Origin: JALHSW01 sp963720675
Lineage (GTDB): Bacteria > Actinomycetota > Acidimicrobiia > IMCC26256 > PALSA-555
Length of the DNA: 64,000 bases
Reading direction: 5' to 3'
Assembly (NCBI GenBank): GCA_963720675.1
Contig: CAVRGH010000003.1
Location: forward strand, 1-64,000
Part shown: positions 1-9,189 of the stretch, piece by piece
Layout: every line of letters starts with the position of its first letter
Numbering within the stretch: position 1 is the stretch's first letter
Notes under the pieces: generated by a model
Database searches by the model: none
What the model was told of the DNA's origin: nothing
Seen by the model: only the letters and a program-made list of their open reading frames with translations
Made by a program: the position numbers and the translations under genes

Positions 1-7
1 CTGACCT

Positions 8-1525
8 TCAGCCCGGGGCGTCGCCGAGGTAGAGGAACCCGTAGCCCTCGTCGCGGAAGGTGAGGCCGGCCGCGGCGAGGGCGACGCCCCAGTCGCCGCG
101 CACCCCGGGATCGGTCTCCTCCATGCCGTGATCGGCGACCAGGACGAACGCGGTGTCGTCGATGACGCCGGCCCGTTCGACGGCCGCCATGATCTCGCCC
201 ATCCGGGCGTCGCTGTCGCGGATCGCCGCGGCGGCGATCTCGGAGTACGGCCCGCCCTCGTGCATCGCCGCGTCCGTCAACGTGAAGTTCGCGAACATGA
301 ACCGCGGCATGGGGTACGACTCGTCGCGGTAGCTGCCGCTCCAGATGCCGACCGCCTGGTCGACGCCCATGTGGTCCACGATGGACGACCACGAGTAGTC
401 CTTCGACGGCCGCACGAACCGCTCGGTCGTGTGGGGCAACCCGTCGGGGCTCTTCGGGATCGGGGGGACCTCGCCGCGGCGGAAGAATCCGAAGGTCGAG
501 AAGTCCGCGTCGATGTCGCACGGCTCGTTGACCGACGCCGTGAACACACCGGGCTCGTGACGGTGCAGCACGGTGTGGATCGACTCGACGCCGGGGAAGG
601 CGTGGTTCATCGCCCAGGGCCAGGTGGCGTTCGAGTTCGTGATCACCTGCTCACCCGTGCGGCGGTCGAACCAGGCGTTGTGCAGGATCCCGTGGTGCCC
701 GGGGAGTCGCCCGGTGAGGATCGAGGTGTGGTTCGCGAGCGTGATCGTCGGGAGCCCGGCCATCGCGCCGTGGCCGTACGCGGTGCCGCTCGCCATGAGC
801 CGCGCCACGTTCGGCGCCTCGCCGCGCGCCGCCATGTCGTAGAGCACGTTCGGGTTCGTGCCGTCGAAGAGGAAGACGACGACGTGGGCCGGTCGTCCGG
901 CCGACGGGTCGAGCGCGTCGCGCCGTGCTTCGCCGTCCTGACCCGCGAGGTGGCTGCCATCGGCGTCGGCGGGCACGCCGAGGAGCTCGAGGATCGTCGG
1001 CGCCACGTCGACGAGGCGTGCGGCACGCGGGACGAGGCCGTCGGCACGCACGCCCTTGCCCGCGAGCACGAACGGCGCGCGTGCCTGGACGACCCCGAGC
1101 GAACCGTGCTCACCGCGATGGCCGCCCTGGTCCTCCCAGTTGTGGTCGGCCGAGTGGATCACGCACAGGTCGGGAGCCGCCGGATGGTCGAAGAGCTGCG
1201 CGACCTGGTCGAACCCGTGCGGGTACGCGTTCTCGCTGCGGTGCGGGTTCTGGTGGGCCTGCTCCTCGGCGAGATCGGGGAACCGGTCCGTCGACTGGTC
1301 CGCGAGCGGATCCCGTCCCTCCACCTCGAGCACCGTGAAGGTGCCGTCCGGATCCCGGCGGAACCGCACCGAGCCCTCGTGCGAGCGGGCCTCGTAGGCT
1401 CCGTCCCGGGCGAGCAGCACCATGTCCACGATGGGATCGAGGGCCGCGTCGGTGAGGACCCCCAGCGCGGTCTCGGCGTCCTCGGCCCGCTCGTCGGCGA
1501 GCCAGGTGGGGACGGTCGTCGTCAT
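8..1525 (-). CDS. Alkaline phosphatase superfamily nucleotide pyrophosphatase/phosphodiesterase
   Basis: A 505-residue protein of the metal-dependent alkaline phosphatase superfamily (type I phosphodiesterase/nucleotide pyrophosphatase branch). Visible motifs are the first metal Asp in VVVFLFDG (about residue 221), a TLANHTSILTG segment (262-272) likely to hold the nucleophilic Thr/Ser, and ADHGM (464-468) with an Asp-His metal pair. The HRGEHGS and VDVAPTILELLG segments, normally near the C-terminus in this family, lie at 136-142 and 172-183, before the first metal motif, so the domain order looks permuted. The ATG at 1525 was chosen because the longer open frame runs back across the rplM promoter and coding start. 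It is divergent from rplM. The substrate is unknown. Confidence 0.8.
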   Translation of the reverse strand: MTTTVPTWLADERAEDAETALGVLTDAALDPIVDMVLLARDGAYEARSHEGSVRFRRDPDGTFTVLEVEGRDPLADQSTDRFPDLAEEQAHQNPHRSENAYPHGFDQVAQLFDHPAAPDLCVIHSADHNWEDQGGHRGEHGSLGVVQARAPFVLAGKGVRADGLVPRAARLVDVAPTILELLGVPADADGSHLAGQDGEARRDALDPSAGRPAHVVVFLFDGTNPNVLYDMAARGEAPNVARLMASGTAYGHGAMAGLPTITLANHTSILTGRLPGHHGILHNAWFDRRTGEQVITNSNATWPWAMNHAFPGVESIHTVLHRHEPGVFTASVNEPCDIDADFSTFGFFRRGEVPPIPKSPDGLPHTTERFVRPSKDYSWSSIVDHMGVDQAVGIWSGSYRDESYPMPRFMFANFTLTDAAMHEGGPYSEIAAAAIRDSDARMGEIMAAVERAGVIDDTAFVLVADHGMEETDPGVRGDWGVALAAAGLTFRDEGYGFLYLGDAPG

Positions 1526-1578
1526 GGCCCGACTGTACGCGTGGCCCGGCGCCGGCTCCCGTGCCCGATCGGGCCCGA

Positions 1579-1608
1579 TTGCTCGGGGAGCGCCCGAATC
1601 GGTAGGAT
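1579..1608 (+). promoter_or_regulatory. Candidate promoter for the rplM-rpsI-glmM operon
   Basis: TTGCTC (1579-1584), an 18-nt spacer and TAGGAT (1603-1608) form a sigma-70-like promoter about 70 nt before rplM. It lies in the short divergent gap upstream of the phosphodiesterase gene. Assignment is by position and hexamer similarity only. Confidence 0.4.
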
Positions 1609-1676
1609 TGCTCTTCGTGCCCACGGCCCCCAAGCCGACGGCGCCGCCCACATCTCCACTCTCTTCGAGGACCCGC

Positions 1677-2126
1677 GTGCGGACCTTCCAGCCCAAGCCT
1701 GCCGACATCCATCGCGCCTGGCACATCGTCGACGCCGATGGCGCCGTCCTCGGTCGCCTCGCGTCCGAGGTCGCGCATCTGCTGCGGGGCAAGCACAAGC
1801 CGACGTGGGCGCCTCACGTCGACACGGGTGACCACGTCATCGTGGTGAACGCCGCGAAGCTCTCGGTGAGTCCCCGCAAGCTGGCGGACAAGAAGTACTA
1901 CCGCCACTCCGGCTACCCGGGCGGCTTGCGTGAGGAGTCCCTCGAGCACCTGCTCGGTCGCGACCCCGAGCGCGTCATCCGCCTCGCGATCCGCGGGATG
2001 CTGCCGAAGGGTCGCCTCGGCCGCGCCATGATCTCGAAGCTGAAGGTCTATCCCGGGCCGACCCACCCCCACGCCGCCCAGCAGCCGACCCCGAGGGCTC
2101 TGACCTCGGCGCGGCGCGCAGGCTGA
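1677..2126 (+). CDS. rplM: 50S ribosomal protein L13
   Basis: A 149-residue protein of normal L13 length. It opens with the conserved RTFQPK...WHIVDADG..LGRLAS region, has the KHKPTWAPHVDTGD segment (about residues 41-54) and the basic GMLPKGRLGRAM motif near residue 110. L13 is an early assembly protein of the large ribosomal subunit. The GTG at 1677 is chosen because it sits at the conserved N-terminus and has GAGGA just upstream. The longer frame upstream runs through the promoter. It is followed 13 nt later by rpsI, the usual L13-S9 pair. Confidence 0.97.
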   Translation: MRTFQPKPADIHRAWHIVDADGAVLGRLASEVAHLLRGKHKPTWAPHVDTGDHVIVVNAAKLSVSPRKLADKKYYRHSGYPGGLREESLEHLLGRDPERVIRLAIRGMLPKGRLGRAMISKLKVYPGPTHPHAAQQPTPRALTSARRAG

Positions 2127-2139
2127 TCCAGGAGCACTC

Positions 2140-2532
2140 GTGCCCAAGCCACTGATCCAGACCACCGGACGCCGCAAGTCGGCCGTCGCCCGTGTCCGGC
2201 TCCGCCCGGGTACCGGCGTGGTGATGGTCAACGGGCGAGCCGTCGAGGCGTACTTCCCGGTGCCCACGCACCGGCAGCACTCGACCGAGGCGCTGCGCGT
2301 CTCGCAGGTGGCCGACGTCTACGACGTCGACGCCACGATCCACGGGGGCGGCGTGAGCGGCCAGGCCGGCGCGTTGCGTCTCGGCATCGCGCGTGCGCTC
2401 GTCGCACTCGACGACGAGCTGCGTCCGACCCTCAAGAAGGCTGGGCTCCTCGTGCGCGACGCGCGCGAGAAGGAGCGTCGCAAGTACGGCCTCAAGAAGG
2501 CCCGTAAGGCGCCCCAGTACTCGAAGCGGTAG
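2140..2532 (+). CDS. rpsI: 30S ribosomal protein S9
   Basis: A 130-residue S9 protein of normal length. It shows the N-terminal TTGRRKSAVARVRL motif, the GGGVSGQAGALRLGIARAL core (about residues 68-86) and the basic C-terminal tail KKARKAPQYSKR that reaches the P-site tRNA in the small subunit. It starts with GTG at 2140 behind AGGAG. It is co-transcribed with rplM and followed by glmM after 26 nt, an arrangement common in actinobacteria. Confidence 0.97.
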   Translation: MPKPLIQTTGRRKSAVARVRLRPGTGVVMVNGRAVEAYFPVPTHRQHSTEALRVSQVADVYDVDATIHGGGVSGQAGALRLGIARALVALDDELRPTLKKAGLLVRDAREKERRKYGLKKARKAPQYSKR

Positions 2533-2558
2533 CCGCGCCTCGTGGCGCGCTCCAAGCT

Positions 2559-3941
2559 GTGACCTTGCGCTTCGGCACCGATGGGATCCGCGGGATCGCG
2601 AATCGCGAGCTGACCCCCGAGCTCGTCACCGCGCTCGGACGTGCTGCGGCACGCGTGCTCGGCACGGACACGCCGTTCGTCGTCGGCCGCGACACCCGTC
2701 GCTCGGGTCCTCTGCTCCAGGCTGCGCTCGTCGCCGGCATCTGCGCCGAAGGTGCGAGCGTCGACCTCGCCGGGGTGCTGCCGACGCCCGGGGTCGCGAT
2801 CTTGGCCAAGGCGCGGCACGCGCCGGCCGCGGTCATCTCGGCGAGCCACAACCCGTTCGAGGACAACGGCGTGAAGCTCTTCGCGCCGGGTGGCCGCAAG
2901 GTCACCGAAGAGCTCGAGCGTCAGATCGAGCACGAGCTGCGCACGCTGGCCACGAGCGTGCCCGAGGGGGGCCCCACGGGCGCCGGGGTCGGCGTCGACC
3001 GACCGCTCTCGGATCCGCTCGACGAGTACGTCAGCCATGTCGTGGGCGCACTCGAGGGTCGTCAGCTCGACGGCCTCAAGGTCGTCCTCGACTGTGGCAA
3101 CGGCGCGACCTTCCGCACGGCACCGCGCATCTTCCGGGAGCTCGGAGCCGAGGTCGTCGTCATGCACGCGCAGCCCGACGGCACCAACATCAACCACGCG
3201 TGCGGCTCGACCGACCCCTCCGGGCTTCAGGAGGCGGTGTTGGCGTCGGGCGCCAACGCGGGACTCGCGTTCGACGGCGACGGCGATCGCGTCATCGCGG
3301 TCGACGAGCGCGGCAACCTCGTCGACGGCGACCAGATCATGGCCGTGTGCGCGCTGGACCTGAAGGAGCGAGAGAAGCTCCGCGGTGATGCCATCGTCGC
3401 GACCGTCATGTCGAACCTCGGGCTGCGGCGCTGCCTCGCTGCGCACGCCATCGAGTTCATCGAGGTGCCCGTGGGCGACCGGCAGGTGCTCGACGAGCTC
3501 GAGCGACGCGACCTCGCGCTCGGTGGAGAGCAGTCGGGCCACATCATCTTCACGGACGCCGCCATGACCGGGGACGGCGCGCTGACCGGTGCGTTCCTCC
3601 TCGACGTCGTGCACGGGACCGGCCACACCCTGTCGTTGCTGAGCGGCGTCATGCAGCGGTTCCCCCAGATCCTGCGGAACGTCTCCGTACGGGACCGCAA
3701 GGCGCTCGACACCGCGTCGGGGTTCTGGGCCGAGGCGAGCGCCATCGACCAGGAGCTCGCACCCGACGGGCGGATCCTCGTTCGGCCTTCGGGCACGGAG
3801 CCCTTGGTGCGGGTGATGGTCGAGGCACCGAGCGTGGAGCGAGCAGAGCTCGTCGCCGACCGGCTCGTCGAAGCCGTCGAACGGGCTTGTGGAGGCACGG
3901 GGAACGGCCCACCGACCCTGAACGACGACTCAGTACTCTAG
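2559..3941 (+). CDS. glmM: Phosphoglucosamine mutase
   Basis: A 460-residue alpha-D-phosphohexomutase that converts glucosamine-6-phosphate to glucosamine-1-phosphate for UDP-GlcNAc synthesis. The N-terminal FGTDGIRGIAN motif, the catalytic phosphoserine loop ISASHNP (about residues 93-99), the metal loop DGDGDR (about 239-244) and the C-terminal phosphate-binding RPSGTEP (about 411-417) are all present. The length is normal. The start is GTG at 2559. Together with the next gene it forms the amino-sugar precursor step that feeds peptidoglycan and probably the polysaccharide locus at the end of the window. Confidence 0.95.
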   Translation: MTLRFGTDGIRGIANRELTPELVTALGRAAARVLGTDTPFVVGRDTRRSGPLLQAALVAGICAEGASVDLAGVLPTPGVAILAKARHAPAAVISASHNPFEDNGVKLFAPGGRKVTEELERQIEHELRTLATSVPEGGPTGAGVGVDRPLSDPLDEYVSHVVGALEGRQLDGLKVVLDCGNGATFRTAPRIFRELGAEVVVMHAQPDGTNINHACGSTDPSGLQEAVLASGANAGLAFDGDGDRVIAVDERGNLVDGDQIMAVCALDLKEREKLRGDAIVATVMSNLGLRRCLAAHAIEFIEVPVGDRQVLDELERRDLALGGEQSGHIIFTDAAMTGDGALTGAFLLDVVHGTGHTLSLLSGVMQRFPQILRNVSVRDRKALDTASGFWAEASAIDQELAPDGRILVRPSGTEPLVRVMVEAPSVERAELVADRLVEAVERACGGTGNGPPTLNDDSVL

Positions 3942-3948
3942 AGACGAC

Positions 3949-6900
3949 ATGTGCGGGATCATCGGCGTCGTCCGCCGCCGCAGTACGCGCGTTCCACCCG
4001 AGCTGGCACCGCTGGTCGCCGACCTCGAGCTCGCACTCGCGCGCATCGACGCCTGGCGCGGGTCGGTCGCCGAGCTCGAGGACGCCGCCGGGGCCGTCGA
4101 ACGCGTCGACGCGGCGCTCCGTGGCGTCCCCGGCGTTCGGGCGCTCCTGACCGATCGAGCAGGTGCGCTCGCGGTCGAGCACCGGGTCGACGCGATCACC
4201 GAGCGGATCGGCGAGGCCGAGGCGCTGCTCGATGCGGGGGACGCGGACGTCCGCGCCGGCGACCTCGAGGCCGTGAACGCCGCACTGCTGCGCACGAAGG
4301 ATGCGACGTGGGCTGTGCGCAACGACCGGCTCCGCAACGCGCGCGCGGTCGGCGACCTCGCGGGGTCGGATGCCGGGATCGCCGCGATCGAGGCGTTCAC
4401 CTCCGTGCAGGTGGCACTTTCGGCGCTCGATCGGCTCGAGGTGCGTGGCCGTGACTCTGCCGGTCTGCACCTCCTCGTGCGCGACCACCGGCTCGACTTC
4501 GACGACCCGGCGGTCGCAGGGCTCCTCGCCCGGCGTGGCGCGGACCCGCTGTTCGAGGACGGTGCCGCGCGGACGCCGGACGGATTGCTCTCGCTCGTCT
4601 ACAAGGCTGCAGCCGAGATCGGTGAGCTCGGCGACAACACGCGCCACCTGCGCGACGCGATCCGCGACGACGAGCTGCTCCACCTCGCGCTCTCGAGTGA
4701 CACCGCCGAGGTCGTCGTGCTGGGGCACACGCGGTGGGCGAGCGTCGGGATCATCTCGGAGCCCAACGCGCACCCACTGAACTCCGAGGAGCTCGGCCGC
4801 TCCGACGGGCCCTACGTCGTCGGGGCGCTCAACGGCGACGTCGACAACTACGCCGACCTCACCGTGCTCGAGTCGCTGGCGGTCCCCGCCGAGATCACCA
4901 CCGACGCCAAGGTCATCCCCACGCTGGTGTCGCACCACCTGGGCTCCGGCACCACGCCGGTCGAGGCCTTCCGGGCGACGGTGGCGACCCTCGAGGGGTC
5001 GGTGGCGATCGGTGCGAGCGCGGTGGCGGCACCGGATCGGCTCTTCCTCGCGTTGCGGGGCAGTGGGCAGGCGCTCTACATCGGGCTCGCGGAGGACGCG
5101 TTCGTCGTGGCGAGCGAGCCGTACGGGCTCGTCGAGGAGACGTCCACCTACCTGCGTCTCGACGGGGAGACCCCGGCGGACGCGACCAGGGCCGGGGCCA
5201 CCCGGGGCCAGATCGTCGTCGTCGACACACAGGACGCGGGGACGGTCGCCGGTCTCGAGCGACTCGCATACGACGGTACGCCGCTGCCCGTCGCCGAGCG
5301 CGATCTGGCGCACGCGCAGATCACGACGCGCGACATCGACCGGGGTTCGTATCCCCACTTCCTGCTCAAGGAGATCTCGGAGGCGCCGGCGTCGTTCCGC
5401 AAGACGCTGCGCGGCAAGATCGTCGAGGACGGTGACCGGCTCCACGTGGCCCTCGGTGCCGACACGATCTCCGACGTGCTCCGCGCGCGCCTCGCATCGG
5501 GTGAGATCACACGGGTCGCCGTGATCGGACAGGGCACGGCAGCGGTAGCGGGGCGGAGCCTCGCGGCGATCCTGCGGGTCGCGGTCGACGGCGCGGTGCT
5601 CGTCGAACCGATGCTCGCCACCGAGCTGTCGGGCTTCGGCCTCCGCGACGACATGCGCGACACGCTCGTGATCGCGATCAGTCAGAGCGGTACGACGACC
5701 GACACCAACCGCACTGTCGACGTGGCCCGCGACCGGGGCGCGTTCGTCGTCGCGATCGTGAACCGACGGAACAGCGACCTCGTCGACAAGTCCGACGGGG
5801 TGCTGTTCACCTCCGACGGCCGGGACGTGGAGATGAGCGTCGCATCGACGAAGGCGTTCTACGCGCAGATCGCCGCAGGCGCGCTGCTCGCGGTCGCGGT
5901 CGCGGACGGGCTGGGGTCGATCGACGCCGACTGGTCGACCCGCCTGCTGCAGGGCTTGCGGGAGCTCCCGGACGCCATGCGAGAGGTCGTCGAGCGTCGT
6001 GAGGAGATCTCGATCGTCGCGCAGCGGCACGTCCTGCCCCGCCGCTACTGGGCTGTCGTCGGCAACGGCGCGAACGCGATCGCGGCGAACGAGATCCGGA
6101 TCAAGCTCTCGGAGCTCTGCTACAAGGCGATCGCGTGTGACATCACCGAGGACAAGAAGCACATCGACCTGTCGTCGGAACCGCTCATCATCGTGTGCGC
6201 GGCCGGGTTGGTCGGCTCCAACGCAGATGACGTCGGGAAGGAGGTCGCGATCTTCCGCGCCCACCACGCGGCTCCGATCGTGATCGCCAACGACGCCACC
6301 CGGTATCCCGCGGCGCTCGAGACCATCACCGTGCGCGCGGTGCACCCCGAGCTCGACTTCGTGCTCGCAACCGTGGTCGGCCACCTGCTCGGCTACGAGG
6401 CCGCACTCGCGATCGACGCTTCGGCCCGGCCCCTGCGCGAGTCCCGCGCCGCGGTCGAGGCGACTGCACCAGGTACGCCCGAAGGGCTGCTCGACCGTCT
6501 CGGCCCGGCCGTCGACCGACCGGCCCGCACCTTCTTCGACGGCCTCCGCGCCGGCAGCTACGACGGGACGCTCGAGGCCAGCACGGCTGCGCGGCTTGCT
6601 TCGTTGCTCCGCTACGCGACCGGTGGCGTGGCGCTCGACTCGTACGAGATCGAGCACGGGAAGGTCGGTGTCCCGAGCACGGTGGTGCAGGACCTGACCG
6701 CGGCCCTCACCAAGGGGATCGAGGAGCTGACCCGGCCGGTCGACGCGATCAAGCACCAGGCCAAGACGGTCACTGTCGGCATCTCCCGCTCCGACGAGAC
6801 GCTGCTGCAGGCACCCCTCGTGCGGCAGGTGCTCGCGGCGGGAGCACCGCGCGACGGGCTCAGCTACCGGGCGCTGCGCACGTTGGTCGATCTCGACCCG

Positions 6901-7368
6901 GCGGTCGTGGAGGTCATCGGGTACACGCGCTACCGGATCGAAGGCGACGTGGCCGCCGAGACGGCGACGCTGCACGTCGTCGACAAGGGTGGCGTCGCCA
7001 CCGGCCTCGTGTCGCGCGCGGAGTCGGATCCCCGCCTGCGCGGCACGAAGCACCGGGTCGCGACGCAGCGTGAGGTCACCGCCCTCCGCGGTCGCAGTGA
7101 CGGACGCACCCTGGTGATCGTCCCCGAGATCAAGCAGAACCAGGCGGTGGGGTTGACGCTGCTGCACGTGCGGTTCGCGGAGCGCCTCGCACCCGAGGTG
7201 ATGCGTGCGGTGCTGCAGGGCTACCAGGGTCGGTACGGTGCATTGAAGGACGCGGTCACGGAGACCGAGCCGACGTTCGACGATGCGCGACTCGGAACGA
7301 TCGCCGTCACCGAGCTCCTCACCGCACCGGTGTATGTGCTCGCGGAGCGCTGGAGCACCTCCTCCTAG
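3949..7368 (+). CDS. glmS: Very large GlmS-like glutamine--fructose-6-phosphate aminotransferase (SIS domain protein)
   Basis: A 1,139-residue protein with all GlmS landmarks but nearly twice the usual size (about 610). The class II glutaminase nucleophile Cys2 opens the protein (MCGIIGVV), and an Ala/Arg/Glu/Asp-rich helical insertion of about 140 residues separates it from RGRDSAG (166-172). TRWASVG (261-267), ALNGDVDNY (293-301), the linker FLLKEISEAP (471-480), SQSGTTTDT (578-586) and ASTKAFYAQ (632-640) of the first SIS domain, and a second SIS domain (about 700-825), follow. A C-tail-like HQAKTVTVG (936-944) is followed by about 195 more residues without a family I recognise. It lies 7 nt after glmM, which supports the amino-sugar role. 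The extra segments may regulate or assemble the enzyme; that part is inference. Confidence 0.82.
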   Translation: MCGIIGVVRRRSTRVPPELAPLVADLELALARIDAWRGSVAELEDAAGAVERVDAALRGVPGVRALLTDRAGALAVEHRVDAITERIGEAEALLDAGDADVRAGDLEAVNAALLRTKDATWAVRNDRLRNARAVGDLAGSDAGIAAIEAFTSVQVALSALDRLEVRGRDSAGLHLLVRDHRLDFDDPAVAGLLARRGADPLFEDGAARTPDGLLSLVYKAAAEIGELGDNTRHLRDAIRDDELLHLALSSDTAEVVVLGHTRWASVGIISEPNAHPLNSEELGRSDGPYVVGALNGDVDNYADLTVLESLAVPAEITTDAKVIPTLVSHHLGSGTTPVEAFRATVATLEGSVAIGASAVAAPDRLFLALRGSGQALYIGLAEDAFVVASEPYGLVEETSTYLRLDGETPADATRAGATRGQIVVVDTQDAGTVAGLERLAYDGTPLPVAERDLAHAQITTRDIDRGSYPHFLLKEISEAPASFRKTLRGKIVEDGDRLHVALGADTISDVLRARLASGEITRVAVIGQGTAAVAGRSLAAILRVAVDGAVLVEPMLATELSGFGLRDDMRDTLVIAISQSGTTTDTNRTVDVARDRGAFVVAIVNRRNSDLVDKSDGVLFTSDGRDVEMSVASTKAFYAQIAAGALLAVAVADGLGSIDADWSTRLLQGLRELPDAMREVVERREEISIVAQRHVLPRRYWAVVGNGANAIAANEIRIKLSELCYKAIACDITEDKKHIDLSSEPLIIVCAAGLVGSNADDVGKEVAIFRAHHAAPIVIANDATRYPAALETITVRAVHPELDFVLATVVGHLLGYEAALAIDASARPLRESRAAVEATAPGTPEGLLDRLGPAVDRPARTFFDGLRAGSYDGTLEASTAARLASLLRYATGGVALDSYEIEHGKVGVPSTVVQDLTAALTKGIEELTRPVDAIKHQAKTVTVGISRSDETLLQAPLVRQVLAAGAPRDGLSYRALRTLVDLDPAVVEVIGYTRYRIEGDVAAETATLHVVDKGGVATGLVSRAESDPRLRGTKHRVATQREVTALRGRSDGRTLVIVPEIKQNQAVGLTLLHVRFAERLAPEVMRAVLQGYQGRYGALKDAVTETEPTFDDARLGTIAVTELLTAPVYVLAERWSTSS

Positions 7369-7381
7369 CGGCGGAGGCCTC

Positions 7382-7762
7382 ATGATTCTGGGACTCGGGA
7401 CCGACCTCGTCGAGGTGGCGCGGTTCCGCCTCGCGATGGAGCGCCGCGCCACGTTGCCCGAACGCCTCTTCAGCGATGCCGAGCGCGAGTACGCCTTCCG
7501 ACAGAAGGACCCCGCCAAGAGCCTCGCGGCGCGGTTCGGAGCGAAGGAAGCTGTGATGAAGGCGATGGGCGTCGGGCTCTGGAAGTTCCGATTCCGAGAT
7601 GTCGACGTCGTGCGGGCCAAGAGCGGGGCACCGTCGATCGCGCTCGCCGGGCGCGCCGCCGAGATGGCCGTCGAGCGCGGCATCACCGCGTGGCATCTGT
7701 CGCTCACCCACACCGAGACCACCGCCATGGCAGTCGCGATCGCACTCGACGCCACGGGCTGA
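7382..7762 (+). CDS. acpS: Holo-[acyl-carrier-protein] synthase
   Basis: A 126-residue AcpS-type phosphopantetheinyl transferase that moves the phosphopantetheine arm of CoA to apo-ACP. The Mg-binding Asp sits in ILGLGTDLVEV (residues 2-12). The second motif is RFGAKEAVMKAMG (about 58-70), and the C-terminal LSLTHTETTAMAVAI matches the family end. The ATG at 7382 follows a strong GCGGAGG ribosome site and the glmS stop by 13 nt. The length is normal for AcpS. Confidence 0.93.
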   Translation: MILGLGTDLVEVARFRLAMERRATLPERLFSDAEREYAFRQKDPAKSLAARFGAKEAVMKAMGVGLWKFRFRDVDVVRAKSGAPSIALAGRAAEMAVERGITAWHLSLTHTETTAMAVAIALDATG

Positions 7763-7768
7763 GCTGAC

Positions 7769-9184
7769 GTGGAACCGGTCCTGACGCCTTCGGAGATGGG
7801 CGACGCCGACCGCCGCACGATCGCCGCGGGGACGCCCGAAGCCGTGCTGATGGATCGAGCCGGCCGCGCGGTCGCGTGGGAGGTGCGACAGCGCCTCGGC
7901 TCTCGCTACGGGCACCGCGTCTGCATCGTGTGTGGCAAGGGCAACAACGGTGGTGACGGGCTCGTCGCCGCGCGGGTGCTCCGGGGCTGGGGGATCAGGG
8001 TCGAGGTGCTCGAGCTCGCGGGCGACCTCGAGCGCCCCACCGTCGATCGCTCGCTCGAGCACGCCGACCTCCTGGTCGACGCGATGTACGGCACCGGGTT
8101 CGGCGGCGCGCTCGACGGCATCGCGGCTCACGTGGCGACACGGAGCCGGGAGCTCCTCACGGTTGCGGTCGACATCCCGTCGGGGGTCGACGGCGCGACG
8201 GGCCTTGCCGATGGCGCCGCGGTCCACGCGGACGCGACGGTCACGTTCGCCGCGCGCAAGCCCGGGCTGTGCTTCGAGCCGGGTCGTGGCCTCGCCGGCG
8301 AGGTGACGGTCGCCGACATCGGCATCGACGTCGGCGACCCGACGCTCGGGTATCCGGAGGTCGTCGATGTCGCCGCGTGGCTCACCCCACCCGCGGCGGA
8401 CACGCACAAGTGGCGGAGCGGGCTGCTGGTCGTCGGGGGTTCGGGGGGAATGACGGGCGCACCGATGCTCGTCAGCCGGGCCGCGATGAAGGTCGGAGCC
8501 GGCATGGTCTGGTGCGGAGTTCCCGGCCCGGACGCGGCTGCTGCCGCGTCGGGTGCGGAGGTCGTCACCAGGGCGCTGCCCGCGACCGCCGCCGGAGGGC
8601 TCACCGGCCTGGGTGAGGTCGCCGCGGATCTCCACCGATTCCGCGCCGTCGTCGTCGGACCGGGCCTCGGGGGCGCGCCCGAGACTCGCACTGCAGTGCG
8701 GTCGATCATCGCCGACGTCACCGCGCCGATGGTGCTCGATGCCGACGGGCTGAACGCGTTCGAGGGTGACGCGTCGGCGCTCGCGGCCCGCGCGGGCGCG
8801 ACGGTCCTCACGCCACACGAAGGTGAGTTCGCACGCCTGACCGGCGCCCCGGTCGGCGCGGACCGGGTTGCCGCGGCCAGGGACCTCGCGTCGACGACGC
8901 GGGCCGTCGTGCTGCTCAAGGGCCCCGGGACCGTGATCGCGGCTCCCGACGGTCACGCCACGATCAACCCCCACGACGGGCCGTGGCTCGCCACCGCGGG
9001 CAGTGGCGACGTGCTCTCCGGGATCATCGGCGGGCTCCTCGCCCGGGGACTGGAGCCGTTCGCAGCCGCGACGGTGGGGGCGTTCCTGCACGCCAGTGCC
9101 GCGGACCAGGCCGGGCATACTGGATTGGTCGCCGGCGACCTCGTCGCCGCGCTCCCGCGCACCCTCGAGAGCCTGGAGCCCTGA
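7769..9184 (+). CDS. nnr: Bifunctional NAD(P)H-hydrate epimerase / ADP-dependent dehydratase
   Basis: A 471-residue fusion of the YjeF N-terminal epimerase domain (about 1-205) and the ribokinase-like dehydratase domain (about 215-471). It repairs NADHX and NADPHX. GKGNNGGDGLVAARVL (about residues 54-69) is the hallmark of the epimerase half. DADGLNAFEG (about 327) and ATAGSGDVLSGIIGGLLARG (about 409-428) with the catalytic Asp mark the dehydratase half. The start is GTG at 7769, 6 nt after acpS. The acpS-nnr-alr order is common in bacteria. Confidence 0.94.
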   Translation: MEPVLTPSEMGDADRRTIAAGTPEAVLMDRAGRAVAWEVRQRLGSRYGHRVCIVCGKGNNGGDGLVAARVLRGWGIRVEVLELAGDLERPTVDRSLEHADLLVDAMYGTGFGGALDGIAAHVATRSRELLTVAVDIPSGVDGATGLADGAAVHADATVTFAARKPGLCFEPGRGLAGEVTVADIGIDVGDPTLGYPEVVDVAAWLTPPAADTHKWRSGLLVVGGSGGMTGAPMLVSRAAMKVGAGMVWCGVPGPDAAAAASGAEVVTRALPATAAGGLTGLGEVAADLHRFRAVVVGPGLGGAPETRTAVRSIIADVTAPMVLDADGLNAFEGDASALAARAGATVLTPHEGEFARLTGAPVGADRVAAARDLASTTRAVVLLKGPGTVIAAPDGHATINPHDGPWLATAGSGDVLSGIIGGLLARGLEPFAAATVGAFLHASAADQAGHTGLVAGDLVAALPRTLESLEP

Positions 9185-9189
9185 GCACC

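Noticed and set aside
3649..7818. Open frame of 1,389 codons on the minus strand opposite glmS
   Set aside because: Its sequence is Arg/Gly/Asp-rich with no motifs and mirrors the codon bias of glmS. Long antisense frames are expected at about 70% GC.
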